DNA of 64,000 bases, from the NCBI GenBank assembly GCA_004295565.1, contig AP019416.1, forward strand, positions 2,976,001 through 3,040,000, given 5' to 3'. Both the position numbers and the translations under genes were made by a program. Shown here piece after piece: positions 18,272-32,914 of the stretch. The stretch's first letter is position 1; every line of letters starts with the position of its first letter. This DNA is from Vreelandella olivaria (GTDB taxonomy: Bacteria > Pseudomonadota > Gammaproteobacteria > Pseudomonadales > Halomonadaceae). Below the pieces are notes generated by a model. The model was not told the DNA's origin and searched no databases. It was given only the letters and a program-made list of their open reading frames with translations.

Positions 18272-18324
18272 CTCACAGTGAGAGTTAATACTCTGGCAGG
18301 TCTAAGTCATCGAACAGCGACTGT

Positions 18325-19678
<1,354 letters not shown>

Positions 19679-20002
19679 ATGGCTAATAATGTTGATGTCA
19701 CCAACGCCAATTTTGAGCAAGAAGTCCTCAACGCTGAACAGCCTGTGCTAATGAAATTCTGGGCACCGTGGTGTGGCCCGTGCAAAGTCATGGCCCCGGT
19801 CGTTGATGAAGTGGCCGCCGAACGACAGGAGAGCCTGAAAGTCGTTAGCGTTAATGTAGACGACGCTCCTGAAATTGCTGCCGAGCAAGGCGTTCGCGGT
19901 GTACCTACCGTGATGCTGTTTAAATCCGGCACTAAAGTCGCTTCACTGGTTGGCGCGCAGTCTAAATCGCAACTGACGCAGTTCATCGAACAAAACGCTT
20001 GA
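19679..20002 (+). CDS. trxA: Thioredoxin 1
   Basis: Cytoplasmic dithiol reductase; electron donor for CysH, methionine sulfoxide reductases and others. Complete, 107 residues, with the active site FWAPWCGPCKVMAP and the cis-proline loop VRGVPTVMLF. It stands alone with its own strong terminator. In many gammaproteobacteria rho follows trxA; here perM on the opposite strand does. Confidence 0.97.
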   Translation: MANNVDVTNANFEQEVLNAEQPVLMKFWAPWCGPCKVMAPVVDEVAAERQESLKVVSVNVDDAPEIAAEQGVRGVPTVMLFKSGTKVASLVGAQSKSQLTQFIEQNA

Positions 20003-20023
20003 TCAGTGCGTTTAGCACTTGTG

Positions 20024-20052
20024 AAAACCGCCGACACTGTCGGCGGTTTTTT
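20024..20052. terminator. Strong intrinsic terminator after trxA
   Basis: AAAACCGCCGACA pairs with TGTCGGCGGTTTT, ending in six T. The stem is symmetric with A on one side and T on the other, so it can serve trxA and the convergent perM. The perM stop is six bases further. Confidence 0.93.
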
Positions 20053-20057
20053 CTTCG

Positions 20058-21162
20058 CTAGTTTCTGCGTTTCCAGGGTGGCAAGCTTGCGTCACTCGAC
20101 CGGATATCTTTCACACGGCGTTTCCCAGGGCCTAACAGTCTAGCGATCCAGCGGGTTTGTGGATGGCTATCAAGGGCAATCTTCAACGTCATCGTCAGTA
20201 CCACCGAAAGCAGCATCCCCGCCGCACCGAAGATCCACCCCATACCACTAGCGATAAAAAACGCCACGAAGGTGGAAAGCCCCAACGCTTGCCCCATTAC
20301 CCTCGGCTCGATCAAGTTGCCGAGCACAAAGTTGATCACCAGATAAGCGGAAGCCAGCAGTAGCGCCTGAAAGGCACCGCCATCCTGAGATACCAGCAGC
20401 AACAGTACCGGCGGAATGGCAGCAATGGCTGAGCCGATATTGGGTATAAAGTTAAGGGCAAACGCCAACACGCCCCACAGCAGCGGAAAATCCACGCCAA
20501 CAACCACACAGGAGAGCCATACCAGAACCCCAGTGGCCAGACTGATCATGGTTTTAACAGCCAGATAACGCTTCAGTGTTAAACTGAATTCGCTAAAGCG
20601 TTTCAAGCTGGGCGCAGGGTTTTCCAGTGCACGCGAGACTTTGTCACGCACATTGAGTGTTTCAAACAGCATGAAGATGACCAGCAGCCCAACAATGATG
20701 CCTTGCATGAACAGGTTGCCAAGCTGGCTCAGTAGCTCTGGCATCCAGGAGCCTTCATCCTCCCCCTTCAAAGAGCGAGTTGATCTGATCAGGATTAATC
20801 GCCAGCCCCCGAGAAGAGAGCGCATTCAGCAAGTTCCAATACTGCTCATAAAGCCGCGACTCTATCTCAGGCAACGCCGCTATGAAGGTACTAAAGCTAT
20901 TCACCACCAGCAGGCCAATCAGCGACAAAAACCCTAGCAATACCATTAAGGTTAGAAAGGCAGACACCCGCATACTTAAGCCACAGCGATGCAACCATTG
21001 CACTGGTGAGGTGCACACTACCGCGATAAATACCGCCAGTAACAGCGGCACAAGTAGATCAGCGCCTACTTTCATACCCGCAATAATCACCACCAAGGCG
21101 GCGAGCGCCAAAGTGGCGTTAAGTGGGATACTGCGGTAATCCTCGTCTGACAATTTCGACAT
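20058..21162 (-). CDS. perM: AI-2E/PerM family membrane transporter, one frameshift
   Basis: Polytopic inner-membrane protein of the PerM/AI-2E exporter superfamily; substrates vary and cannot be told here. About eight hydrophobic helices are seen, for example ATLALAALVVIIAGM and QGIIVGLLVIFMLFETLN. The hallmark C-terminal region is present: WGVLAFALNFIPNIGSAIAA and NLIEPRVMGQALGLSTFVAF. A frameshift in the C run near 20762 splits the gene; joined length ~368 residues. Confidence 0.88.
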
Positions 21163-21210
21163 GATCCATCCTTAGCTTGCTGTCAATATATAATGGCTGC
21201 ATACGACATA

Positions 21211-21227
21211 TTGCACAAACCGTGCAA
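21211..21227. promoter_or_regulatory. Inverted repeat TTGCAC-N5-GTGCAA
   Basis: Perfect six-base arms in the divergent gap between perM and the SIMPL gene. The form suits a helix-turn-helix dimer site. No regulator is adjacent, so the protein is unknown. The rest of the gap (21163-21386) shows nothing further. Confidence 0.4.
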
Positions 21228-21386
21228 ATAATAAGCAACTGTTTTGCGTTCACTCTTCCCTGCTGAACTTTCTCTTCTTCTAAGCTTCAAAACGAACTGT
21301 ACGCTTCCAAGCAACGTCTACCCTAACGTTTTGAATTTCGGGTTTAACTCAGCGGCACACCACCCCGCACACTAAGGAAGTCATTT

Positions 21387-23570
<2,184 letters not shown>

Positions 23571-23825
23571 CTATTGTAGGCAAAAGCGCGGCGGGGAGCC
23601 ATGGCCGGTATTGCCAGGCACACGTTTAGCTACGCTTAAAGGTTCCAGCACCAGAGAAGTTTGCACTATCGCTAAGCAAGGTTCAGTTATCGAATCGACC
23701 GCATGTGCTATTACCACTCGGCATAACCGCCCGCGCCCACTAGTCAAAAGTGATAGAGTGCCCGCCGATTCGACTGGCGAATCGCTGAATAATAGGTTTT
23801 CACACTTTTGGACAGGAGAAAGGCA

Positions 23826-25073
23826 GTGCAGGAAACAGCACAGCAAGGAAAATTTGCCTGGTGGCGACGAATTGCCCTATGGAAGAAGATTCTCGCGGGT
23901 TTGGCGTTGGGGATTTTGGCGGGCGCGCTGCTAGGCGACACCGCCAGCGTGTTTAAGCCGCTTGGCGATATTTTTATTAACGCCATTATGATGCTGATTG
24001 TGCCACTGGTATTTTCCACCTTGGTGGTGGGTATTACCTCCATGCGCGACCCACAGAAGATGGGCCGTATCGGCGCACGCACGATTACGCTCTACTTGAT
24101 TACTACCGCCTTTGCCATAAGTATCGGCCTGCTGCTCTCCACCCTGCTGCAGCCGGGCGTGGGCGTAGATTTAAGCTTCGACTCTGAGGTGGCCGCCAAC
24201 GAAGCGCCATCGCTGGTCTCTATTCTGGTTAACTTAGTGCCGCGTAACCCGTTGGACGCCCTGGCCAACGGCAACATTATGCAGATCATTGTGTTTGCCA
24301 TTGGCCTGGGTATTTCGCTGACGCTGATTGGCGATAAAGGCGAGCCGGTCATGAAGGTCTTCGATAGCTTTGCCGAGGCGATGTACAAGCTCACCGGCAT
24401 CGTGATGGCCTTCGCCCCGTTCGGCGTCTTTGGCTTAATCGCCCACGTCTCCGGCCAGTACGGCTTAGAGATATTGCTGCCGCTGGCCAAGCTGATTGGC
24501 GTGGCGTACCTGGCCAGCATTCTTCACGTGCTGGTGATCTACTCAGGTTTTATTTCGCTACTGGGGCGGCTAAACCCCATGCGCTATTTGCAGGGCAGCC
24601 TGGACGCTATTGTAGTCGCGTTCTCGTCCGCCTCTTCTGCGGGCACCCTGCCGGTCTCTATCCGCTGCGCACAGAAAAACCTGGGCGTTTCCGAAGGGGT
24701 TTCCGGGTTTGTGCTGCCCGTGGGCGCCACCATCAATATGGACGGCACCGCGCTTTACCAGGGCGTGGTGGTGCTATTTATCGCCCAGATGACCGGCACG
24801 GATTTGAGCATGATGGATTACGGCATGATTGTTGCCACCGGCACGCTGGCCTCCATTGGCACGGCGGGCGTACCGGGCGCGGGCTTGATTATGCTCTCGA
24901 TTGTGATGGCGCAGGTTGGCCTGCCGCTGGAAGCCATCGCCGTGGTCGCAGGGATTGATCGTATCCTTGATATGGCACGCACCAGCGTCAACGTCGCCGG
25001 TGATTTAATGGTGACAACCCTGGTAGGTAAAAGCGAAGGGGAACTCAACGAAGAGATCTACAACCGCCACTAG
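23826..25073 (+). CDS. Dicarboxylate/amino acid:cation symporter (DAACS family)
   Basis: Sodium- or proton-coupled importer of glutamate, aspartate or C4-dicarboxylates. Intact. Family marks: the serine-rich hairpin SSASSAGTLPVS, the TM7 motif NMDGTALY, and GVPGAGLIMLSIV in hairpin 2, followed by DRILDMARTSVNVAGD, where Asp and Arg positions shape substrate choice. The Arg in this last motif favours an acidic substrate. GTG 23826 is preferred over TTG 23808 because AGGAGAAAGG sits just upstream. Followed by a hairpin terminator. Confidence 0.9.
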   Translation: MQETAQQGKFAWWRRIALWKKILAGLALGILAGALLGDTASVFKPLGDIFINAIMMLIVPLVFSTLVVGITSMRDPQKMGRIGARTITLYLITTAFAISIGLLLSTLLQPGVGVDLSFDSEVAANEAPSLVSILVNLVPRNPLDALANGNIMQIIVFAIGLGISLTLIGDKGEPVMKVFDSFAEAMYKLTGIVMAFAPFGVFGLIAHVSGQYGLEILLPLAKLIGVAYLASILHVLVIYSGFISLLGRLNPMRYLQGSLDAIVVAFSSASSAGTLPVSIRCAQKNLGVSEGVSGFVLPVGATINMDGTALYQGVVVLFIAQMTGTDLSMMDYGMIVATGTLASIGTAGVPGAGLIMLSIVMAQVGLPLEAIAVVAGIDRILDMARTSVNVAGDLMVTTLVGKSEGELNEEIYNRH

Positions 25074-25105
25074 CCTGCACCTAGCCTTTGATAGCGTCTG
25101 AATGG

Positions 25106-25132
25106 GTGCCCGCTGTGATGAGCAGCGGGCAC
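25106..25132 (+). terminator. Hairpin after the symporter gene
   Basis: GTGCCCGCT (25106-25114) pairs perfectly with AGCGGGCAC (25124-25132), loop of nine. The following bases are C/T-rich without a clean T run, so it is a likely but not certain terminator. Confidence 0.55.
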
Positions 25133-25231
25133 TGCGCTTCCCTTCATAGCCTTCCCCTGCCATACAGCAGTTGTGATTCGCACGGTTTCTCGGCAACCTA
25201 TTAGCATCATTTCCAGCCGAGCAACGCAGCC

Positions 25232-25821
25232 ATGCCTACCGCTTTTGATCAAACGCTTGCCGCCATCGATGCCCTGCATGCTGAGGATCCGCGCGCCACG
25301 ACGCTTACCGATGGCACCTCCATGCCCCAGGAGCTGGCCTATGCCCAGCGCATGAGCGACTGGCTAGACCGCGTGCATGACGCCCCAGATGAAGTGCTGC
25401 GCTTAGCGGTACGCGCCCAGCACTTACAGCGTTGGTTAGTGCCGCGTGAGGAGTACCCTGAAGGGCGCGTGGGCTATTTAACCTGGCGGCGCGACCAGGG
25501 CAAGCGCGCGGGGAGACGACCGCTCAACTAATGCGCGAGGCAGGCTACAGTGACGAAGAGGCCAATCGAGTCAAAGCCATTATTGGCAAGAAAGGCCTGG
25601 GCCGCGACCCCGATGTGCAGGCGCTGGAAGATTGCGCCTGTCTGGTGTTTTTAGAAAACTACTTTGCCGACTTTTCGCGCAAGATCAAGCACGACCATAT
25701 GGTACGGATCGTGCAGATGACCTGGCGAAAAATGTCACCCCGCGCCCACGAACTGGCCTTGCAACTCCCCATGTCGGATGCCTCATTAGCACTGGTTAAA
25801 GAGGCCCTGGGTGTAGAGTAA
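25232..25821 (+). CDS. DUF4202 family protein, one frameshift
   Basis: Conserved protein of unknown function, found in diverse proteobacteria. Visible family marks: helical N-terminus FDQTLAAIDALHAEDP, LAVRAQHLQRWLVPREEYP, then after a shift near 25508 EEANRVKAIIGKKGLGRDPD and LEDCACLVFLENYFADF. Histidine and acidic residues (RAQHLQRW, DVQALEDCACLVFLE) recall HD-like hydrolases, but this is only suggestive. ~196 residues joined. Alone between the symporter and the ydiJ-type gene. Confidence 0.8.
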
Positions 25822-25935
25822 GGTGTGGGATAAGCGACAGAGCAATGCGCTACCGTGAGATGCAGCGGGGCAGCCGCTGGGGTAAAGTAGCGGTCTTCTT
25901 TTATTGCGCCCCCGGCACTGACGGCTTGATCAACT

Positions 25936-28900
25936 ATGATTGCATCCTTGGACACCCGTACCGCCCCGTTTGAACGTTTGGGCAAAGATTACCTGCGATT
26001 TTTGCAGGCTCTCAAAACCCGCGGCTTTGAAGGCGAAATCGCTCCCGATTACGCCAACCGCACGGTGCTGGCGACGGATAACTCGATTTACCAGCGCCTG
26101 CCCCAGGCGGCGGTCTACCCCAAGCATGCCGAAGACCTGGAGCGCCTGACTCGCCTGGCGGCACAAACTACTCATCGTGGCATTGTGTTAACGCCCAGGG
26201 GCGGCGGTACCGGCACGAATGGGCAGTCGCTCACTGACGGCATTGTGGTGGATGTCTCCCGACATATGAATCAGATCCTAGAGATCGATGTGGAAGCACG
26301 ACGGGTGCGCGTCCAGGCGGGGGTGGTGAAGGATCAGCTCAATGCTGCGCTCAAACCCCACGGGCTGTTTTTTCGCCCCGGAGCTGTCGACGTCCAACCG
26401 AGCCACCATTGGCGGCATGATCGCAACCGATGCCAGCGGCCAGGGCAGCTGTGAATACGGCAAAACCCGCGACCACGTGCTTGAACTCGATACCGTTCTG
26501 ATCGGCGGCAAGCACCTGCACAGTCGTGCGCTAACCCCGGACGAAGAGCAGGCCGAGCGCCAGCAGGAAGGCATTCTGGGCCGCGTACATACTACCGCTG
26601 CCGAGATTATCGACCAGCAGCGTGAGCTGATTGCGGCAAAATTTCCGCCGCTCAACCGCTGCTTGACCGGCTATGATCTGGCCCACCTGCGCACCGATGA
26701 AGGCCAGCTTAATCTCAACAGCCTGCTGTGCGGCTCGGAAGGCTCGCTGGGCTTTTTTGAACGAAGCCGTGCTGAACGTGCTGCCGATTCCCAAGCACTC
26801 CACGTTGGTCAATGTGCGCTATACAAGCTTTATGGACGCACTGCGAGACGCCAAAGCGCTGATGGCCGCTAGCTCTTCACAAAACCAGCCGCAGGCGCTT
26901 CGCCCCACTTCTATCGAAACCATCGACGACACGGTGCTTCAACTGGCCATGGAGGACTTCGTCTGGGACAGCGTAGCGGAGTTTTTCCCCGCCACCGGTA
27001 GCACACCGATTCGTGGCATTAACCTGATCGAGTTTAATGACGACGATGAGCGTGCCCTGGCCGCGCGGGTAAAAGCCTTCACCGACCACCTAAGCCAAGA
27101 CACCACCGTCGAACGCCTGGGCTATACCCTGGCCGAGGGGCGCGGGCAGATTCAGAAAGTCTACGCCATGCGCAAACGCTCGGTGGGGTTGCTCGGCAAT
27201 GTGCAGGGCGAGAAGCGCCCGATTCCCTTTGTGGAAGATACTGCCGTACCGCCGGAGCACTTGGCGGACTTTATTGCCGAGTTCCGCGCCGCGCTGGATG
27301 CCCGCGGGTTATCCTACGGGATGTTTGGCCATGTGGATGCGGGGGTACTACACGTACGCCCCGCCATCGATATGAAGGATCCCGAGCAGGAAAAACTGAT
27401 TCGTGCGGTCTCCGATGAAGTCGCTGCGCTGACCCAAAAATACGGCGGCCTGCTGTGGGGCGAACACGGCAAAGGTGTGCGCTCGGAGTACGCCCCCGGT
27501 TCTTTGGCGAGCTCTACCCCAGCCTACAGCGGGTCAAAGCCGCCTTTGATCCGTTTAACCAGCTTAACCCCGGCAAGATCGCCACGCCCTCCGAGAGCGG
27601 CGAGCTTATAGCCAAGGATAGCGACCCCGATCTGCTGACCATTGATGGCGTGCCCATGCGCGGCCAGCTTGACCGTACCATCGACGAGCGCGCCTGGCAG
27701 GCCTACGACGCCGCGGTTTACTGCAACGGCAACGGCGCCTGCTACAACTATGACCTTGATGACCCCATGTGCCCCTCCTGGAAGGCCACCCGGGATCGCC
27801 GCCACTCGCCCAAAGGGCGCGCCAGCTTCGATCCGCGAATGGCTACGCCTACAGTCACAGGCAGGGATCGACGTCGTTGAAGAGTCACGCAAGAAGAAAG
27901 CCGAGGGCGGCTGGGGCTTTATTAAAAGCTTTCCACTGCGGGTGGCGAACACCCTAAGCCGCAAGCAGCACCACGACTACTCCCACGAGGTTTACGACGC
28001 CATGGCGGGCTGTTTGGCGTGCAAATCCTGCGCCGGGCAGTGCCCCATCAAGGTTAACGTACCGCAGTTCCGTTCGCAGTTTTGGAGGTCTACCATGGCC
28101 GCTACCTGCGCTCGGTTCGCGACTACGTGATTGGCGGCACCGAGTTTATGCTGCCCACCCTGGCCAAGGCTGCGCCGCTGTATAACGCAGTGATTGGCCA
28201 ACGCTGGGTAGAGCAACTGATGCGCCGCACCTTGGGCATGAGCGATTCACCGGCGCTTTCACGGGCCAGCGTTAAAAAGCAGCTCAACGCCTGGGGCGTC
28301 GCCGAAGCAACGCCGCTCTCGCTGGCGCTGTTAACCGAACAGCAGCGCGCCAACAGCGTGATACTTGTCCAGGACGCCTTCACCACTCACTTTGAAGCCA
28401 AGCTGGTGATGGACGTGGTGGAGCTACTATCGCGTCTGAATCTACGCGTGTTCGTGATGCCCTTCTCCGCGAACGGCAAACCGCTCCAGGTGCAGGGCTT
28501 TCTGGGCGCCTTCGAGCGCACCGCCGCCAAACAGGCCGAGCGGCTACGCACCCTGGCCCGCTTCGATATCCCCCCTGGTGGGCATCGACCCGGCGATGAC
28601 GCTCACCTATCGCCAGGAGTACGTCAAAGCGTTAGGCGAAGACGCGGTGCCGGAGGTGCTGATGCTGCAGGAGTGGCTGGCGACGCGCATCAATACACTG
28701 GCGCCCAGCCAACTCACACTAACCGACCCGGGTTTTAAGCTGCTCTCCCACTGCACCGAGAAGACCAACGCACCGGGCAGCCCTAAAGCGTGGCAGCAGG
28801 TATTTGCCGCCTTTGGGTTAGAGCTCGAACTGATGGCCACCGGCTGCTGCGGTATGTCCGGCACCTACGGCCACGAGACCCGTAACGTCGACACCTCAAA

Positions 28901-29066
28901 AACGATCTACGCCCAGTCCTGGCAGCCCCAGGTAGAGGCAGAGGAAAACGCAGACAAGCTACTGGCCACCGGCTACTCCTGCCGCAGCCAGGTGAAGCGC
29001 TACTCGGATCAAGTACTACCGCACCCACTTCAGGCGCTGCTTTTGTGTCTGAAGCGGGCAGGTTAA
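25936..29066 (+). CDS. YdiJ-type FAD/iron-sulfur dehydrogenase, about six frameshifts
   Basis: Large oxidoreductase with an FAD-binding PCMH domain, a C-terminal FAD-linked oxidase domain, a 4Fe-4S domain and a CCG domain; E. coli YdiJ acts on D-2-hydroxyglutarate. Seen here in order: [17 protein letters not shown] (FAD), [19 protein letters not shown], the [11 protein letters not shown] segment, the cluster motif [12 protein letters not shown] near 28015, and [12 protein letters not shown] near 28850. Start ATG 25936. Shifts near 26370, 26750, 27500, 27830, 28080 and 28580. Joined length ~1040 residues, near the family's ~1018. The stop overlaps that of trpC. Other D-hydroxy acids are possible substrates. 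Confidence 0.88.
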
Positions 29067-29865
29067 AAGAACAGCCGTTTCAACCCCAAGCCTGGATCAC
29101 TTTCGCGCATAAAGGCTTCGCCGACCAGGAAGCCGTTAACGTTATGGTCGCGCATCAGCTCCACGTCATCGCGGGTATGAATACCGGATTCGGTAATCAC
29201 CGTAACGCCCTCAGGAATGCGCGGCAGCAGATCCAGGGTGGTATTCAGGCTGGTTTCAAAGGTATGCAGGTTGCGGTTATTGATGCCCACCAGCTTTAGA
29301 CCCAGCGCTAGAGCGCGCTCAAGTTCCTCAGCATCGTGCACTTCGACCAACACATCCATCCCCAATTGCGTAGCCTGCTGATTCAAGTCGCGCAGTTGGG
29401 CGTCGTCCAGAGCGGCGACGATCAGCAGAATACAGTCAGCCCCAATGGCGCGTGCCTCACAGACCTGATAGCCGTGGGTAATAAAGTCTTTGCGAATCAC
29501 CGGCAGCGAACAGACATCACGGGCAGCGATGAGATAGTCTTCGTGTCCCTGGAAAAGTCGGCGTCAGTCAGCACGGAGAGACAGGCAGCGCCACCCTGGG
29601 CATAACTTTTGGCGATATCCGAGGGGTGAAACTCTTCGCGAATCACGCCCTTTGAGGGCGAGGCTTTCTTCACCTCGGCGATAATGGCCGGATCACCTGC
29701 TGCGATGCGCGTGTTAAGTGCATCGATAAAGCCACGCGGCGCACTCTGCTGCTCACCGAGGGCGAGCAAATCCGCCTCTGAAACGGCCTGACGGCGCTCA
29801 GCCACTTCTTGGTCTTTGCGGGCAAGAATACGCGTTAAAATAGTCGGCGTTGCCTGTTGAGTCAT
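29063..29865 (-). CDS. trpC: Indole-3-glycerol phosphate synthase, one frameshift
   Basis: Closes the indole ring in tryptophan synthesis. TIM barrel, ~267 residues joined. The family start [18 protein letters not shown], the catalytic strand [31 protein letters not shown] and [12 protein letters not shown] are all present; [12 protein letters not shown] gives the later catalytic Glu. A shift near 29530 splits it. It is not fused to TrpF. Last gene of trpG-trpD-trpC, 38 bases after trpD. Confidence 0.95.
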
Positions 29866-29903
29866 GTTGATCTCTTTTTTTTAAACTGATCTTGTTTAAG
29901 CAC

Positions 29904-30923
29904 CTACTGCTTAAAAACGCTGGTGAAGTGCGACAGCTCTTTGAGTTTTTCAAGCGGTAGCTTTGAGGCTTGCGCGTCCTGGGCCACCATCACACCCTCT
30001 TTCAAGGTATCTGCCACGCCTGCACAGTAGAGTGCGGCGCCGGCGTTTAGCGCGACCATATCGGCAGCGGCGCCTTCACCGGAAAGCGCGGCCTTGACCA
30101 AACGCAGGCTGTCTTCGGCGCTGGCGGCTTTCAGGGTTGCCAGGCTCTGGCGCTCAATGCCCAGCTCTTCAGGGGTAATGGTGTACTGGCTAATCTCGCC
30201 CTCTTTGAGCTCCGCCACCAAGGTGGGGCTGGCCAGGGAGATCTCATCCAGGCCGTCCTCAGAGTGCACCACCATTACATGGCGACTGCCCAAGGTTTTC
30301 AGCACTTCCGCCATCAGCGGCACCAGCGCCGGTGCATAAACCCCCAGTACTTGGTTGGGAGCACCTGCAGGGTTGGTCAACGGGCCCAAAATATTAAACA
30401 GCGTGCGCACGCCCATCTCACGGCGCGGGCCAATCGCATAGCGCATGGCCGGGTGATGATTGGGTGCAAACATAAAGCCCACGCCCACCTGTTCAATACA
30501 GCGCGCTACCTGGTCAGGCTTAAGATCCAGATAGATCCCCGCCACGTCGAACAGATCCGCACTGCCGGACGACGACGAAACGCTGCGGTTACCGTGCTTG
30601 GCCACATGGGCTCCAGCCGCCGCGGCGACAAAACTGGCGGCGGTGGAAACGTTAAACAGGTTGGCGCCATCACCACCGGTACCGACGATATCCACTATGT
30701 TTTCGGCACTCAGCTCAACGCGCTTCATCAGTTCACGCATTACCTGCGCGGCGGCGCTGATTTCAACGGCGCTTTCGCCTTTCATGGCCAGCCCTACCAG
30801 CAGGCCACCAATTTGTGCGTCAGATGCATCGCCGGTCATGATTTGGCGCATTAAAGCATGCATGGCATCGAAAGAGAGGTTTTCGCGGCGCATCACCGCA
30901 TTGATCGCGTCTCGCATTTGCAT
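29904..30923 (-). CDS. trpD: Anthranilate phosphoribosyltransferase
   Basis: Transfers phosphoribose from PRPP to anthranilate. Intact, 339 residues. The glycine-rich PRPP loop VGTGGDGANLFNVST, the KHGNRSVSSSSGSAD substrate segment and the DEISL metal-binding acid pair are present. Start MQMRDAIN; the ATG six bases in is an alternative. Sits between trpG and trpC in the same direction. Confidence 0.96.
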   Translation of the reverse strand: MQMRDAINAVMRRENLSFDAMHALMRQIMTGDASDAQIGGLLVGLAMKGESAVEISAAAQVMRELMKRVELSAENIVDIVGTGGDGANLFNVSTAASFVAAAAGAHVAKHGNRSVSSSSGSADLFDVAGIYLDLKPDQVARCIEQVGVGFMFAPNHHPAMRYAIGPRREMGVRTLFNILGPLTNPAGAPNQVLGVYAPALVPLMAEVLKTLGSRHVMVVHSEDGLDEISLASPTLVAELKEGEISQYTITPEELGIERQSLATLKAASAEDSLRLVKAALSGEGAAADMVALNAGAALYCAGVADTLKEGVMVAQDAQASKLPLEKLKELSHFTSVFKQ

Positions 30924-30960
30924 GAGCAGAGGGGCCCCTAAAAGCGTGTGAAACCGGCCA

Positions 30961-31595
<635 letters not shown>

Positions 31596-31722
31596 TGCCC
31601 CATTTGCTCCATTGCGTCATTTCGACCACAGATTAAATCTGTTAATAGCGTGATGATAACGCAACCGAGCACTTCCTTGCAGGGGTTAAGTGTCAACCAA
31701 CCTCCCCTTTTGACCACCAGCG

Positions 31723-31989
31723 CTACGGCCAATAGATCACTGCTTTAGATGACCCAGCCAATTCGGCAAAGAAGAAACCATTCGGACGGTCATAAGGAAC
31801 GCTATGCTTAGGAGTGAAATACAGGCTCTTTTCAGCATAGTGGCCCTTTCCACTTGAGGGTATTCTCCCTTGAGCAATACTTGTTTCGGCCTGCCGCTGT
31901 ATCGGAACTGGCAACAGGCCACCGCAGTCTTTATTATCTGCCGTCTTTTTCGATAGCTTTTTTAACCAGTTAGGAGCGTGGGATGTCAA
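31723..31989 (-). CDS. Doubtful small open frame upstream of the metal-binding protein gene
   Basis: 88 codons, no family recognised. The C-terminal half (YAEKSLYFTPKHSVPYDRP then FFFAELAGSSKAVIYWP) has a protein-like composition, the N-terminal half does not. It would overlap the first bases of the divergent gene at 31983, and I see no clear ribosome site. It may be a fragment of a lost gene. The remaining gap 31596-31722 shows nothing. Confidence 0.3.
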   Translation of the reverse strand: MTSHAPNWLKKLSKKTADNKDCGGLLPVPIQRQAETSIAQGRIPSSGKGHYAEKSLYFTPKHSVPYDRPNGFFFAELAGSSKAVIYWP

Positions 31990-32900
31990 AGTGGGTTACC
32001 TGGGTATGTGCGCTCTTATTCGTCGCGCTGCTAAGCGCTGCGCCAGCGTATGCCAATACAACGCTGCGCGTTATTGCCTCCTTTTCCGTCATGGAGGAAC
32101 TGGTAAAACGGGTGGCGGGCGACACAGTCAGCGTTAATGTCATTGTGCCGCGGGGGGAAGATGTTCACCGCTGGGAGTTAACGCCGCCCAACGTGCTGGC
32201 GCTGGAAGAGACCCATATCGTGTTTTATAACGGGCTTGGGCTAGAACCCTGGATACGCCACGTCGAAGCGATGTCTGACGATGAGCTTACGCTAGTGGAA
32301 GTGGCTAGAGAAGCCGACTATACACCGCTAATAATCTCGACCGGGCAGTATAAAGGCGAGCTGGATCCGCATATGTGGATGGATCCAGAGGGGCAGCGGC
32401 CTATATTGATGTGATTGCCGAGACCCTGGCAGAGCATCTACCCGACCAAGCCGAAGCGTTTTATACCCGTGCTGAAGAGGCGCGCAAAGCGTTGAACAAT
32501 CTTAGCCTGGCGGTGAAAGAGCGGCTTGAAGGAATTCCACAAACCAACCGCACCTTAGTGACCAGCGAAGCGGGCTTTGGCTATTTCGCCCGCGCTTACG
32601 AATTTGAAGCACAAGGAGTGTGGGGGTTAACCATGAAACCCAGGGCAGCGCCCAAGCAATGGCTAAAATGAGCGAATATCTTACTAATAATCGACCACGC
32701 CCACCGGCACTGTTTTTGAAAGCACCACGCCCAGCATTCATATGGACGCCCTGTCACGGGAGGCATCACTGCCTCTGGCTGGCCCACTGTATGTCGACTC
32801 GCTGAGCGGTGAAAGTGGCCCCGCGGCTAACTACGCGGACATGTTGCATCATAACGCTGAAGTGATGCATACCGCGCTAGGGGGGGCCACAGCTGAGTAA
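31983..32900 (+). CDS. Metal-binding lipoprotein-like ABC substrate-binding protein (cluster A-I), about three frameshifts
   Basis: Periplasmic metal receptor of the ZnuA/TroA/PsaA family. A signal peptide (VCALLFVALLSAAPAYA) leads to TLRVIASFSVMEELVKRVAG. Metal ligands line up as His in GEDVHRWELTP, His in DPHMWMD, Glu (not His) in TSEAGFGYFARAYEFE, and Asp in the C-terminal YVDSLSG. Glu at the third place is the pattern of manganese-type proteins such as PsaA. Shifts near 32390, 32625 and 32690 are needed to reach the stop at 32898-32900. No ATPase or permease gene is adjacent. It has no lipobox, so it should be soluble in the periplasm. Confidence 0.85.
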
Positions 32901-32914
32901 GCGACCGGCCAAGC

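Noticed and set aside
25232-25821. Two separate small genes at 25232-25531 and 25531-25821
   Set aside because: Both halves belong to one DUF4202 protein; a single shift near 25508 joins them.
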